Source of the DNA: Prochlorococcus sp. AG-347-L19
GTDB lineage: Bacteria > Cyanobacteriota > Cyanobacteriia > PCC-6307 > Cyanobiaceae
NCBI GenBank assembly: GCA_003278895.1
Contig: QCCO01000008.1
Coordinates: 1 to 41,130 of the forward strand
Reading direction: 5' to 3'
Length of the DNA: 41,130 bases
Shown here piece after piece: positions 1 through 8,354 of the stretch (positions within the stretch are counted from its first letter, which is position 1; each line of letters starts with the position of its first letter). Made by a program: the position numbers and the translations under genes. The notes under the pieces were generated by a model, which searched no databases, had not been told where the DNA came from, and saw only the letters and a program-made list of their open reading frames with translations.

Positions 1-58
1 GGAAAATTCTCTTTTCTTCGAGTATGTTATTGATTGAATTTTTTTTATCTAATGACAT
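1..58 (-). CDS. acs: Acetyl-CoA synthetase, N-terminal fragment (runs off left edge)
   Basis: Only the first 19 codons are inside the window. They read from ATG at 58 toward base 1 as MSLDKKNSINN followed by ILEEKRIF, and the open frame continues out of the window. The ILEEKRIF stretch resembles the start of AMP-forming acetyl-CoA synthetases, whose N-terminus typically has L-E/K-E-x-R-x-F-P-P. That enzyme makes acetyl-CoA from acetate, ATP and CoA in the cytoplasm. The gene follows sds on the same strand after about 94 bases, which fits my recollection of an sds-acs order in Prochlorococcus. The call rests on a short match plus synteny, so it is provisional; the sequence to the left would settle it. 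Confidence 0.6.
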   Translation of the reverse strand, partial: MSLDKKNSINNILEEKRIF

Positions 59-133
59 TAAATAAATCTATGCTTAATAAATTTAGTCGAAAAAATTAGG
101 GTTTTCAAAAATTTTAATATTAATTAAGCTCAA

Positions 134-154
134 AGATTTATTTCTAATAAATCT
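134..154. repeat. AT-rich perfect hairpin at the sds stop codon
   Basis: AGATTTATT (134-142) and AATAAATCT (146-154) are perfect inverted repeats of 9 bases around a 3-base loop. The arm at 146-154 overlaps the sds TAG stop (153-155). On the minus strand the hairpin would form right at the end of sds and before acs. It could be a weak transcription end or RNA-stability element. It has only one G-C pair per arm's end region and no long T tract after it, so a terminator call is weak. Confidence 0.3.
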
Positions 155-1124
155 AATAAATACGGCTTAGAACAAATTCTGGAAGAGCCATTAAAGCTCT
201 TTTATATTCTGAATCAGGAAGCCAGACTATAGCTTCTTTAGAAAGCAATGCAAAATCCTCAGCTAGTTTCCTGGAACTTTTAATAGCTTTAGAGTTCATG
301 ATCATGTTAAGGGCATCATCTAAATCATCTTTTTCAGCAAGTTCTCTATTTATAAGAACTGACAATTGTTTATTTTCTTCTAAGGCATATAAAACTGGGG
401 CGGTAAGATAACCACTAGCAAGATCACTAACAGCAGGTTTTCCAAGTTGTTTATCATTTCCAGTAAAGTCAAGAATGTCATCTACAACTTGGAATGCCAA
501 ACCAATATTTTTGCCAAAATCGTACAACGAGGTTAAGTTCTCGTCATTAATCCCACTTAAAACTCCAGCTGCTTTGCAACTATTGGCTATTAATGATGCT
601 GTTTTACAATAACTTTTATTGATGTATTTAGAAAAAGATTGAGCCGAATCAAATCTATTTAAATTTTGTTTAATTTCACCCTCTGCCAAATCCATAATTA
701 CCCTACTAAGTAATTTAACGACATTTACATTATCAAGATTTGCAAGATGCCAACTTGCTTGAGCGAATAAAAAGTCACCCGCCAAAACAGCTACTCTGGT
801 ATTAAATCTACTATGAACTGTATCTACTCCTCTTCTTGTAGACGCCTCATCAACAACATCATCATGAACTAATGAGGCTGTATGAATCATCTCAGTTATT
901 TCAGCAAGCCTTTTATGTTTGGTTGTCAAGCAAAATTCAGGAGATATAGCTTTTGAAATCAATAAAACTATTCCAGGTCTCAACCTTTTACCCCCAGCAC
1001 TAAAAAGGTGTTCTGCTGCGGCTTGAAGAATTGGGTGACCAGCTCCTATTAGATTTTTCAGTTCTAAAATAAGATCATCAAGATCGTTTTCAACTGGTTG
1101 TAGTAGCTCTGTTACTGTATTCAT
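153..1124 (-). CDS. sds: Long-chain polyprenyl diphosphate synthase (solanesyl type)
   Basis: The 323-residue protein is a trans-isoprenyl diphosphate synthase. It condenses isopentenyl diphosphate units onto an allylic primer to make the long prenyl tail of plastoquinone. The first aspartate-rich motif is DDVVD with Asp88, Asp89 and Asp92. A second, DDILD, lies about residue 217, and GGKRLRP (44-50) is the usual substrate-binding stretch. Length matches solanesyl diphosphate synthases; the bulky-free region before the first motif suits long chains, although exact chain length cannot be read from sequence. It starts at an ATG 27 bases after the murI stop and is probably cotranscribed with the upstream cell-wall genes. 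The alternative is another polyprenyl synthase such as geranylgeranyl synthase (crtE), which is less likely given the motif context. Confidence 0.92.
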   Translation of the reverse strand: MNTVTELLQPVENDLDDLILELKNLIGAGHPILQAAAEHLFSAGGKRLRPGIVLLISKAISPEFCLTTKHKRLAEITEMIHTASLVHDDVVDEASTRRGVDTVHSRFNTRVAVLAGDFLFAQASWHLANLDNVNVVKLLSRVIMDLAEGEIKQNLNRFDSAQSFSKYINKSYCKTASLIANSCKAAGVLSGINDENLTSLYDFGKNIGLAFQVVDDILDFTGNDKQLGKPAVSDLASGYLTAPVLYALEENKQLSVLINRELAEKDDLDDALNMIMNSKAIKSSRKLAEDFALLSKEAIVWLPDSEYKRALMALPEFVLSRIY

Positions 1125-1151
1125 GGTTGACCTCTTACATATCTTAAGGAA

Positions 1152-1946
1152 TCAAACATTACTTCGGAGGTTAACCAACCTAATTTCTTTATTAATTCCA
1201 AGCCAAAATTTTACTTTATTGAAAAAATCATCTCTTTCTGAAGTAACAAAAAATTTAACATTTTCGAAAGAAATACCCTCATAGCGGTAAGTTTCTGGAA
1301 TATTAAAAGATTCATTAAATTTTTTTATTAATGCTACCGATGGATCAATAATTTTTATATTTGAATCTAATTTTTTTCTTAAAAAGTCATAAATTAAAGG
1401 ATAGTGACTACAACCAAGTATTAATTCTTCAATATTTTTGTTTATTAGTGGTCTTAAGTATAGGTCTGATAGACTATTTAAACTATCAAGATTTAATTTT
1501 TCTTTTTCAATTTCTGATACAAATTCTGGACATTCTTGTTGAAATATTATTGTATTTTCTTTTTTAGCATTTATAGCTTTCTTGTAATACGATGATCGAA
1601 CAGTTGTTTGTGTTGCCAGAACACCAATTATTTGTTTATCAACTACTTCCGATACTGAATTTATAAGGTCAAAACAAGGGATCTTAAGAATATCTTCTAG
1701 AATATCAAGCGCACATGCATTTGTAGTGTTACAAGCAACTAAAAGTGCATCCAAATTCTTATCAACAAAGAAAGTACAAATCTCTTTTGCAATTAATCTA
1801 ATCTCTTTATAATTTTTGTTCCCAAAAGGTATTCTTTTTGTATCCGCCAAATAAAAAACTTCTACATCTTTACGAGTTTTTAGTAAAGAATTAAGTACAG
1901 TAAAACCACCTATTCCGCTATCAAATATACCTATCTTAAGTTTCAC
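1152..1946 (-). CDS. murI: Glutamate racemase
   Basis: This 264-residue cytoplasmic enzyme interconverts L- and D-glutamate, supplying D-Glu for peptidoglycan. The family signature is complete: FDSGIGG near the N-terminus with Asp9 and Ser10, the first catalytic cysteine Cys72 in ACNTTN, and the second, Cys179, in LGCSHYP. The length is normal. The start codon is GTG (1946-1944), not ATG. It overlaps the stop of the upstream amidase gene by four bases (GTGA on the minus strand), which suggests translational coupling. It sits between a peptidoglycan amidase and sds, so two adjacent genes act on the cell wall. Confidence 0.96.
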   Translation of the reverse strand: MKLKIGIFDSGIGGFTVLNSLLKTRKDVEVFYLADTKRIPFGNKNYKEIRLIAKEICTFFVDKNLDALLVACNTTNACALDILEDILKIPCFDLINSVSEVVDKQIIGVLATQTTVRSSYYKKAINAKKENTIIFQQECPEFVSEIEKEKLNLDSLNSLSDLYLRPLINKNIEELILGCSHYPLIYDFLRKKLDSNIKIIDPSVALIKKFNESFNIPETYRYEGISFENVKFFVTSERDDFFNKVKFWLGINKEIRLVNLRSNV

Positions 1947-3028
1947 CCTACTTTATCTAGATATTCGAGGATGCCTTTTGCAATTGCATAGGCTAATCTT
2001 TTTCGATGGGTTATTTTCTCTAATCTTCTTGCATCTAATCTTCCCGTTAAAAATCCAATTTCTACAAGAACTGCTGGCATCCTAGTATTTTTAATAACAT
2101 AAAAACGACCTTGTTTAACTCCTCGATCAGGACTCCCAGGGGAAACTATTAAAATTTGTTTTTGAATTCTTCTAGCGAGTAATCTTCCTCTCCACCCCCT
2201 GTAATAAAAGGTTTCCATTCCATTTATGTCTCTTCTTTTACCTCTTGAGGCATTTGCATGAATACTTACAAAAATATCTGCATCCGTATTATTAGCAATG
2301 GAAACTCTTGGAGGCAAATCCAAATCAACCTCATTTGTTCTAGTCAACCTTACTTTGACACCTTTCTCAGAAAGTAAATTTTTAACTATTTTTGAAATCT
2401 CTAGGACAACATCTGTTTCTCTAATACCACCTATACCTATTGCTCCTGGATCAGGTCCTCCATGTCCTGGATCGATAACAACCTCAAACTTGTTTCGTTT
2501 TACCTCTGGTAGTTTCAAGTAACCATAATTGTTTCTCTTCTTATGAATTAAATTTTGATTTGCTTTGATATTTCCTCTTTTCTTCTCAACTAAACCTTCA
2601 CCAATCTTTTTAAATGAATATTTTGAGGTAAATAGTTTAATTCTCCATCTATTTTGATCTAAGCCAACCATTTGCCAAGTCAAAGGCTTCAAATAAGTAT
2701 CTTCTTTAAATTCAATTACTAGTCTTGTTTTACCCTTATTAGGTTTACCTAATCTAATTTCTTTTATTGGGCCATTACCTTTTACTGTTCTAGGATTTTT
2801 TAATTCTCCTGGGAAATCAACCCAGAATCTATCTCCAGATATTTGGTTAGCCTTCTGAAAGTATGCTTTTAAATTTGTATTTGATTTAGTTCTTAATTCT
2901 AGAACCCCATTAGTGTTTATCGCCCATGCGGCTAAAGCACTTGAAGATTTAACTGGTAAGATTGAAGAATTTAAAAATAAAAAAACGGATAAATAGCGAA
3001 AAAGTTTATTATCTAAAAACTTTATCAT
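1943..3028 (-). CDS. Periplasmic N-acetylmuramoyl-L-alanine amidase with AMIN domain
   Basis: The protein (361 residues) cuts the bond between N-acetylmuramic acid and the L-Ala of peptidoglycan stem peptides, as AmiC-type enzymes do during daughter-cell separation. A hydrophobic N-terminus (about 9-33) is a signal peptide. An AMIN-like wall-targeting domain follows (about 35-135), then a linker rich in Lys and Asn, then an Amidase_3 catalytic domain from about residue 180. Zinc ligands are visible as His189 (DPGHGG), Glu204 (IRETD) and His257 (SIHANAS); the catalytic Glu323 is in VEIGFL. The ATG overlaps the last base of the upstream nitrilase stop (TAATG). Its own stop overlaps the murI start, so it is certainly cotranscribed with its neighbours. 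Confidence 0.94.
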   Translation of the reverse strand: MIKFLDNKLFRYLSVFLFLNSSILPVKSSSALAAWAINTNGVLELRTKSNTNLKAYFQKANQISGDRFWVDFPGELKNPRTVKGNGPIKEIRLGKPNKGKTRLVIEFKEDTYLKPLTWQMVGLDQNRWRIKLFTSKYSFKKIGEGLVEKKRGNIKANQNLIHKKRNNYGYLKLPEVKRNKFEVVIDPGHGGPDPGAIGIGGIRETDVVLEISKIVKNLLSEKGVKVRLTRTNEVDLDLPPRVSIANNTDADIFVSIHANASRGKRRDINGMETFYYRGWRGRLLARRIQKQILIVSPGSPDRGVKQGRFYVIKNTRMPAVLVEIGFLTGRLDARRLEKITHRKRLAYAIAKGILEYLDKVG

Positions 3029-3855
3029 TAGTTTGAAAACAATTTATTTTTTCTATGCTTCAGGCTTGGCATCTGCTCCCTAATTTTTTTTACTCTTTCT
3101 TTATCAGCAGGCGCTATTGCAGCTCCCTGAGTTTTTCCGGCATCAGATAAGACTGTACCCCAAGGATCAATTACCATTGCATGGCCATGACTTTGCCTTC
3201 TCCCATAATGAATCCCAGTTTGAGCTGGAGCGACTACATATGCTGTATTCTCAATTGCTCTTGCTTGTAATAGAATTTGCCAATGATCTTTTCCAGTAAA
3301 TGCTGTAAAAGCTGCGGGAATCATAATTAGCTCTGCACCATTCGAAGACAGATATCTATAGAGTTCAGGAAATCTAACATCATAACAAATCGATAATCCT
3401 ATTTTGCATAAACCTGGGACATCAACAACAGGTGGATACTCTTCACCAGACAAAATAGTGGATGATTCCTTGTATAAATTTCCATCTGGCAAATCAACAT
3501 CAAACAAATGAATCTTGTCGTATTTTGCTATGATCTGTCCATCTTTCCCAAATAAGGCTGATCTATTAAAAGTATGACTTTCATCGCCAGCAGGGACAGG
3601 ATACCCTCCTCCCAAAAGAAATACTTGATATCTTTGTGACATAGTTTTTAGAAAATTTGCACACTTCTCTGACAATTCAGAAGCTAATCTAAGTTTTTCA
3701 TCATCTTCTCCTAAAAAAGCAAAATTCTCTGGCAATCCAATTAATTCCGCACCTCTTCTAGAAGCTAATTCAATCTGCTCTTCAGCTTCAGCAAAATTTG
3801 CTTCAACATTCGAAGTACTCGTAATTTGCAATGCAGCTACCAAAAAATCAGTCAA
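3028..3855 (-). CDS. Nit1/Nit2-type carbon-nitrogen hydrolase
   Basis: This is a 275-residue member of the nitrilase superfamily with the full Glu-Lys-Cys triad: Glu43 in LPENF, Lys114 in YDKIHLFD, and Cys157 in SICYDVRFPE. The closest family by motif pattern is the Nit1/Nit2 branch. Those enzymes remove the amide from deaminated glutathione or from alpha-keto-glutaramate, so metabolite repair is the likely role. That is inference from family; substrate cannot be read from the sequence. The protein has no signal peptide. It starts 30 bases after the comB stop and its stop codon shares one base with the amidase ATG. An aliphatic nitrilase is less likely given the length and the CYDVRFPE context. 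Confidence 0.88.
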   Translation of the reverse strand: MTDFLVAALQITSTSNVEANFAEAEEQIELASRRGAELIGLPENFAFLGEDDEKLRLASELSEKCANFLKTMSQRYQVFLLGGGYPVPAGDESHTFNRSALFGKDGQIIAKYDKIHLFDVDLPDGNLYKESSTILSGEEYPPVVDVPGLCKIGLSICYDVRFPELYRYLSSNGAELIMIPAAFTAFTGKDHWQILLQARAIENTAYVVAPAQTGIHYGRRQSHGHAMVIDPWGTVLSDAGKTQGAAIAPADKERVKKIREQMPSLKHRKNKLFSN

Positions 3856-3885
3856 GACTTTACTCCTAGTGAACTAATTCGTAAA

Positions 3886-4614
3886 TCATGAGGCACGAAT
3901 TACACCTCTTTCAACTTGAGCTGGAACAATATCTAAGCAATCAAGTTCAGAGCAACATTTAAAATCATCCTCATAATCTCCAAGACTTGTCAATCTTTTG
4001 CCATGGGTTGCTGTTTTTAAACATTTCAAAATATCATCTTTCCAAAAATCCCAAAGTGCCATAGAAGCTTGTAATTCGTCATTAAGAATATTAATTTCGA
4101 AATCACAATTCTTTTTTAGGTATGAGGCCAAAGCGCCAGCAGCCAAAGAATCCTCAAGTGAATAAGAGCCTTCCCAACCACTACCAAGTATTAAAACATT
4201 TTCACTTTTTAATGAAATTATCTTTTCAGCAACTGCTTTCCTGTTTGGGAGACCCATAGCAAATAAATGCTTAGCATTTTGAACTTTTTGCAATGATTTA
4301 GTCCCATTAGTAGTACTCATAAATAGTCTTTTACCATTAACAACTTTTTTTGTAACTGATAAAGGAGAATTTCCTAAATCAAAGCCCTCAATCTTCTTTC
4401 CGCCTCTCTCTCCAAGCATTAATCTCTTTTCAGCTTTCCACTTAATTGCAGATTCTTTCAATAAATCTAAATCTGCAAAAACTTGTATTGAATCAGCTCC
4501 ATTTTTTAAAGCCCAAGAAATTGTGGTTGTAGCTCTTAAAACATCAATGACCACTGCAATGTCAGGTCTTATTTCTGGAACATCCTTGGCAACGTGATAA
4601 TAAGTAAGATTAAT
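3886..4614 (-). CDS. comB: 2-phosphosulfolactate phosphatase, probable ATT start
   Basis: The protein is a ComB homologue. The archaeal enzyme removes phosphate from 2-phosphosulfolactate to give sulfolactate; the cyanobacterial role is not established here. The signature is the N-terminal VIDVLRATTTI, followed by GERGG, a glycine-rich NSPLS region and STTNGT. The first GTG (4552-4554) lies inside the conserved strand just before VIDVLRATTTI, so starting there would remove about 20 needed residues. The frame stays open upstream and reads NLTYYHVAKDVPEIRPDIAV, with no ATG, GTG or TTG before the stop at about 4654. An ATT at 4614-4612 lies 7 bases after an AGGG Shine-Dalgarno sequence, giving 242 residues, a normal length. 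The adjacent ATT at 4617 is the alternative. It heads the minus-strand run down to sds. Confidence 0.85.
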   Translation of the reverse strand: MNLTYYHVAKDVPEIRPDIAVVIDVLRATTTISWALKNGADSIQVFADLDLLKESAIKWKAEKRLMLGERGGKKIEGFDLGNSPLSVTKKVVNGKRLFMSTTNGTKSLQKVQNAKHLFAMGLPNRKAVAEKIISLKSENVLILGSGWEGSYSLEDSLAAGALASYLKKNCDFEINILNDELQASMALWDFWKDDILKCLKTATHGKRLTSLGDYEDDFKCCSELDCLDIVPAQVERGVIRAS

Positions 4615-4639
4615 AATTAAGCCCTTTTTTTCTACTACT

Positions 4640-4645
4640 ATTATA
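4640..4645 (-). promoter_or_regulatory. Probable -10 box (TATAAT) of the comB operon
   Basis: A perfect TATAAT reads on the minus strand at 4645-4640. Transcription would begin about 7 bases on, near 4633, leaving a leader of about 20 bases before the proposed ATT start at 4614. No clear -35 box is seen at the usual distance, which is common in this AT-rich lineage. If correct, it limits the comB start to a region with no standard start codon. Confidence 0.5.
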
Positions 4646-4749
4646 GAAAACAGTTACTTAATTTGATTATTTTTTTTTAAAAACAAACTTATTGATATTA
4701 TATAAATAATTTGTTTTTACAGAAATCTTATCAAGTATTTAATTTGAAA

Positions 4750-6060
4750 ATGAATAATATCCGCACAGTAAAAGGTGGAGTTAATCTAAAAGGAAAAGTA
4801 AAAGTACCTGGAGATAAATCTATATCTCATAGAGCTTTAATAATAGGAAGTATTGCAAAGGGTGAGACGACCATCGAGGGATTTTTATATTCTGAAGATC
4901 CACTTTCAACTGCTGATTGTCTTAGAAAATTAGGTGTAAATATTCCAACAATAATAAAAGATGAGCCTTTTACGATTTCAGGGATGGGTCTTGATGGGTT
5001 AAAAGAGCCAAAAGAAATTCTCAATTGTGGAAATTCAGGATCCACTATGAGGTTATTAATGGGTTTATTAGCCGCACAAGAAGGAAAGAATTTCATCTTA
5101 ACCGGGGACGCTTCTCTTAACGAAAGGCCAATGGGGAGAGTTGCCAAGCCGTTATCTTTGATGGGTGGCAAAATTTCTGGAAGGGAAGGCGGTAACAAAG
5201 CTCCAATCTCAATTGATGGGAAAAAACTTAAGGGATGTGTTATTGGAACTCCAGTGGCAAGTGCTCAAGTGAAATCGGCAATATTATTAGCAGGCCTCAA
5301 TGCTTCTGGAACTACTTCTGTTATTGAACCAGCATCTTCAAGAGATCATACTGAAAGAATGTTAAAAGCATTTGGAGCAGACATCAATATCAGAGGAGAA
5401 TTAGGAAGGAATGTAGTTATCAAGTCAGGGGGTAACTTAATTGGCCAGAGAATATTGATTCCTGGAGACATAAGCTCTGCTTCTTTTTGGATGATTGCTG
5501 CATCTATTGTTCCAAATTCAGAGGTTTTAATTCAGAATGTCGGATTAAATCCCACTAGAACTGGGATTTTAAGCGTAATGGATTCAATGGGGTGCAATTA
5601 TGAGATTTTAGATAAATCGACTATTGCAGGTGAACCTATTGGATCTATAAAAGTAAAGACTTCAAATAATTTAAGATCATTCACTATTGAAGGAGATATT
5701 CTCCCAAAACTTATAGATGAAATTCCTATCCTTACTGTAGCTGCCTGTTTTTGTAATGGAGTTTCTGAAATTAAGGATGCACAAGAATTAAGAGTTAAGG
5801 AGACAGATCGATTAAAAGTCATGGCAAGACAGTTACAAAAATTTGGCGCTGAAATAACAGAAAAAGAAGATGGGTTAATTATTAATGGGCAATCAAAATT
5901 TCATTCTGCGGAGGTAGATAGTGAGACAGATCATCGAGTAGCAATGAGTCTTGCTATTGCTTCACTTCTTGCTAAAGGTACCTCAAAAATCATGAGATCT
6001 GATGCTGCTAGCGTCTCGTATCCCACTTTTTGGGAAGAGCTGACCAAATTAACTAACTAG
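4750..6060 (+). CDS. aroA: 3-phosphoshikimate 1-carboxyvinyltransferase (EPSP synthase)
   Basis: EPSP synthase transfers enolpyruvyl from phosphoenolpyruvate to shikimate-3-phosphate, the sixth step toward chorismate. The 436-residue protein shows GDKSISHR with Lys23, [11 protein letters not shown], the ERPMGR strand, and KETDRL near the C-terminus, in the expected order across two similar domains. I chose the ATG at 4750 ([10 protein letters not shown]) rather than the upstream TTG at 4711, because the extra 13 residues are not part of the family and the homologous region begins about six residues into the ATG form. The gene is divergent from comB across a short AT-rich gap. Its stop lies 12 bases before the next gene. 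Confidence 0.96.
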   Translation: MNNIRTVKGGVNLKGKVKVPGDKSISHRALIIGSIAKGETTIEGFLYSEDPLSTADCLRKLGVNIPTIIKDEPFTISGMGLDGLKEPKEILNCGNSGSTMRLLMGLLAAQEGKNFILTGDASLNERPMGRVAKPLSLMGGKISGREGGNKAPISIDGKKLKGCVIGTPVASAQVKSAILLAGLNASGTTSVIEPASSRDHTERMLKAFGADINIRGELGRNVVIKSGGNLIGQRILIPGDISSASFWMIAASIVPNSEVLIQNVGLNPTRTGILSVMDSMGCNYEILDKSTIAGEPIGSIKVKTSNNLRSFTIEGDILPKLIDEIPILTVAACFCNGVSEIKDAQELRVKETDRLKVMARQLQKFGAEITEKEDGLIINGQSKFHSAEVDSETDHRVAMSLAIASLLAKGTSKIMRSDAASVSYPTFWEELTKLTN

Positions 6061-6072
6061 CCTAAAAAGTTT

Positions 6073-6978
6073 TTGTCTGAATTAATAGAAGTTTTAACTA
6101 AAGATGGTAGTTACTCTTTAAAAAGTGTGTTTTTTCAAGAGAACTTTCATAGTTTATTGGGGGCATTTGAGGAAACAAAGTCAAAGTTTACAGCTACTTC
6201 AAATTTGCAAAGATTTAAGGGCAAATCTCTTAATGTTTTGGATATATGTTTTGGGATAGGATACAATTCCGCTTCTTTAATAGATGAATTAATTCAACAA
6301 AAATCATATTTAAATTTATATGCATTGGAGATTGATAAAAAGCCTCTTGAATATTCGCTTAGAAATGAATCTTTCCTTAAATTATGGGATCCAAAAGTCA
6401 AAAAAATTTTTGAATCACTTTATCGAAAAGATTACTTTGAGGATCAATTTTTTAAATGCAGTATTTTGTGGGGTGATGCAAGAGAAAAAATCAAAATTAT
6501 ACCTTCCTCTATTAAATTCGATTTGATTTATTTAGACGGGTTTTCCCCTCAAAAATGCCCACAATTATGGACAATTGAATTTTTATCCAAAGTCACAGAA
6601 AAACTTAATCCTCAGGGTTATTTAATAACTTATTCTTCATCAGCAGCAGTAAGAAAAACCTTAAGAAATCTTGGATTAGAAATTTTTACTATTAAGCCAA
6701 GTTTTAAAAACAGAACTTACTGGAGTCAAGGAACTGTCGCAATATCAAAATTTGATAATAATAAATTGAAATCTAATTTCAATTTTGAAAAGTTATCTTT
6801 GATGGAAGAAGAACATCTCTTAACTAAAGCTAGTATTCCATACAGAGATCAAGATTTGAACTCATGTAAAGACGATATAATCAGGAGAAGATTAGATGAG
6901 CAATTATTCTCAAATCTATTACCTACAAATAAATGGAGAGAGAAGTGGGGAATGACGAAGTTATCCGTTAAGAGTTAA
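6073..6978 (+). CDS. MnmC-like tRNA methyltransferase, methyltransferase domain only
   Basis: The 301-residue protein carries an S-adenosylmethionine fold of the MnmC N-terminal (DUF752) family. DICFGIGYNSA (about residues 57-67) is the glycine-rich binding loop, and YLDGFSPQKCPQLW (about 152-165) matches the LDGFxPxxNPxLW family signature. In E. coli, MnmC's methyltransferase half makes the final methylation of 5-methylaminomethyl-2-thiouridine at the tRNA wobble base. The FAD oxidoreductase half is absent here. About 70 extra residues follow the domain. The start is TTG at 6073, the only start-like codon between the in-frame aroA stop and the conserved region. Ribosome binding looks weak (AAAAAG). 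It sits between aroA and glmU. Confidence 0.82.
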   Translation: MSELIEVLTKDGSYSLKSVFFQENFHSLLGAFEETKSKFTATSNLQRFKGKSLNVLDICFGIGYNSASLIDELIQQKSYLNLYALEIDKKPLEYSLRNESFLKLWDPKVKKIFESLYRKDYFEDQFFKCSILWGDAREKIKIIPSSIKFDLIYLDGFSPQKCPQLWTIEFLSKVTEKLNPQGYLITYSSSAAVRKTLRNLGLEIFTIKPSFKNRTYWSQGTVAISKFDNNKLKSNFNFEKLSLMEEEHLLTKASIPYRDQDLNSCKDDIIRRRLDEQLFSNLLPTNKWREKWGMTKLSVKS

Positions 6979-7003
6979 ATTTAAATTAGGATTTTAAATA
7001 AAC

Positions 7004-8353
7004 ATGTTAAGTGTTGCGATATTAGCGGCAGGCAAGGGCACTAGAATGGAAAGCTCATTGCCAAAAGTTTTACATAAAATTTCTGGCAAAAGTCTTTTAC
7101 AAAGAGTAATTGATTCATGTGTCGAATTAAAACCTGATAAAATTTTCGTAATTACTGGACACAAATCAAAAGAAGTACAAAAATCAATCCCAAACGATAA
7201 AAAAATCCAAGTTGTCGTTCAAGAACCTCAATTAGGAACAGGTCATGCTATCCAGATACTTTGTAAAGAAGTAAAAAAACACGAAGGAAAACTTTTAGTG
7301 CTTAACGGCGATGTGCCACTCATTAGGCCTAGTACTCTAAAAAAACTTTTGTATTTTCATGATTCAAAAACTGCTGATGTTTCTCTAATTACTACAAAAA
7401 AAACAAATCCTCATGGATATGGCAGAGTTTTTTTGAAGGGGGATTTTATCGAGAGAATTGTTGAAGAAAAAGATTGCAATGATCTAGAAAGAGAAAATCC
7501 ATTAATAAATGCAGGTGTTTATTGTTTTAACTGGGGTAACTTATCAGAAATAATTAATACCTTGCAAAGCAATAATAATCAAAAAGAGATTTACTTAACA
7601 GATACAATATCTTTACTAAAAAACTCCTTAAGTCTCGAGGTAGAGGATAATGGAGAGCTTCAAGGAATTAATAACAGAATTCATCTATCAGAGTGCGAGG
7701 AATGTATTCAGAATTCAATAAAAGAAAAGCATATGCTTAATGGTGTAACTTTTATAAATAAAGCAAGTTGTTCAATTAGTGAAGAAGCTAAAATTGGTAA
7801 GGATGTAATCATAGAGGCTAATACGCATATAAGAGGAAATACGAAAATAAATAGTCATTGCATTATCGGTCCAAATACTTTTATTGAGAATTCTAATGTG
7901 GGATTACAATGTGAAATTTCAAACTCTACTGTTTATGACTCTCAGATAATGGATCATATAAAAATTGGCCCTTATAGTCATATAAGACCTAATTCCAAAA
8001 TATCTTCCTTTAGCAAAATAGGTAATTTTGTTGAGATCAAAAATAGTCAACTAGAGGAAGAAACTAAAGTAAACCATCTAAGTTATATTGGTGATTCTAC
8101 TATTGGAAGATCTACAAATATTGGAGCAGGCACTATTACTGCAAATTTTGATGGACAGAAAAAACATCAAACAAAAATTGGTAAAAATTCCAGTATTGGA
8201 GCAAACACAGTTTTTGTAGCGCCAATAAATCTAGGGGAATCAGTAACAACAGGTGCTGGTTCAGTTATCACAAAAGACTCTAAAGATAATTCATTAGCGA
8301 TCTCAAGAACCAAGCAAATAAATATAGAGAATTGGCAAAAAAAGAAATCCTGA
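7004..8353 (+). CDS. glmU: Bifunctional N-acetylglucosamine-1-phosphate uridyltransferase / glucosamine-1-phosphate acetyltransferase
   Basis: GlmU acetylates glucosamine-1-phosphate and then attaches UMP, producing UDP-GlcNAc for peptidoglycan and outer-membrane sugars. The N-terminal half is a nucleotidyltransferase with LAAGKGTRM and LPKVLH at about residues 6-23 and a GDVPL metal site near 103. The C-terminal half (from about 250) is a left-handed beta-helix built of hexapeptide repeats such as IGPNTF, IGNFVE and IGAGTI. The HLSYIGD stretch near 363 holds the acetyltransferase active site region. The 449-residue length is normal. The ATG lies 25 bases after the methyltransferase stop. The stop codon is one base from that of the convergent murF. 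Confidence 0.96.
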   Translation: MLSVAILAAGKGTRMESSLPKVLHKISGKSLLQRVIDSCVELKPDKIFVITGHKSKEVQKSIPNDKKIQVVVQEPQLGTGHAIQILCKEVKKHEGKLLVLNGDVPLIRPSTLKKLLYFHDSKTADVSLITTKKTNPHGYGRVFLKGDFIERIVEEKDCNDLERENPLINAGVYCFNWGNLSEIINTLQSNNNQKEIYLTDTISLLKNSLSLEVEDNGELQGINNRIHLSECEECIQNSIKEKHMLNGVTFINKASCSISEEAKIGKDVIIEANTHIRGNTKINSHCIIGPNTFIENSNVGLQCEISNSTVYDSQIMDHIKIGPYSHIRPNSKISSFSKIGNFVEIKNSQLEEETKVNHLSYIGDSTIGRSTNIGAGTITANFDGQKKHQTKIGKNSSIGANTVFVAPINLGESVTTGAGSVITKDSKDNSLAISRTKQINIENWQKKKS

Positions 8354-8354
8354 T

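Noticed and set aside
3886-4554. GTG at 4554 as the comB start
   Set aside because: It cuts into the conserved region immediately before VIDVLRATTTI, leaving out family residues that are encoded in frame upstream.
4711-4749. Upstream TTG start for aroA adding 13 residues
   Set aside because: The extra residues are not typical of EPSP synthase, and the ATG at 4750 places the conserved GDKSISHR at the usual distance from the N-terminus.
4827-5198. 123-residue open frame antisense to aroA
   Set aside because: It lies fully inside aroA on the other strand, has no recognisable domain, and its composition follows from the aroA codons.
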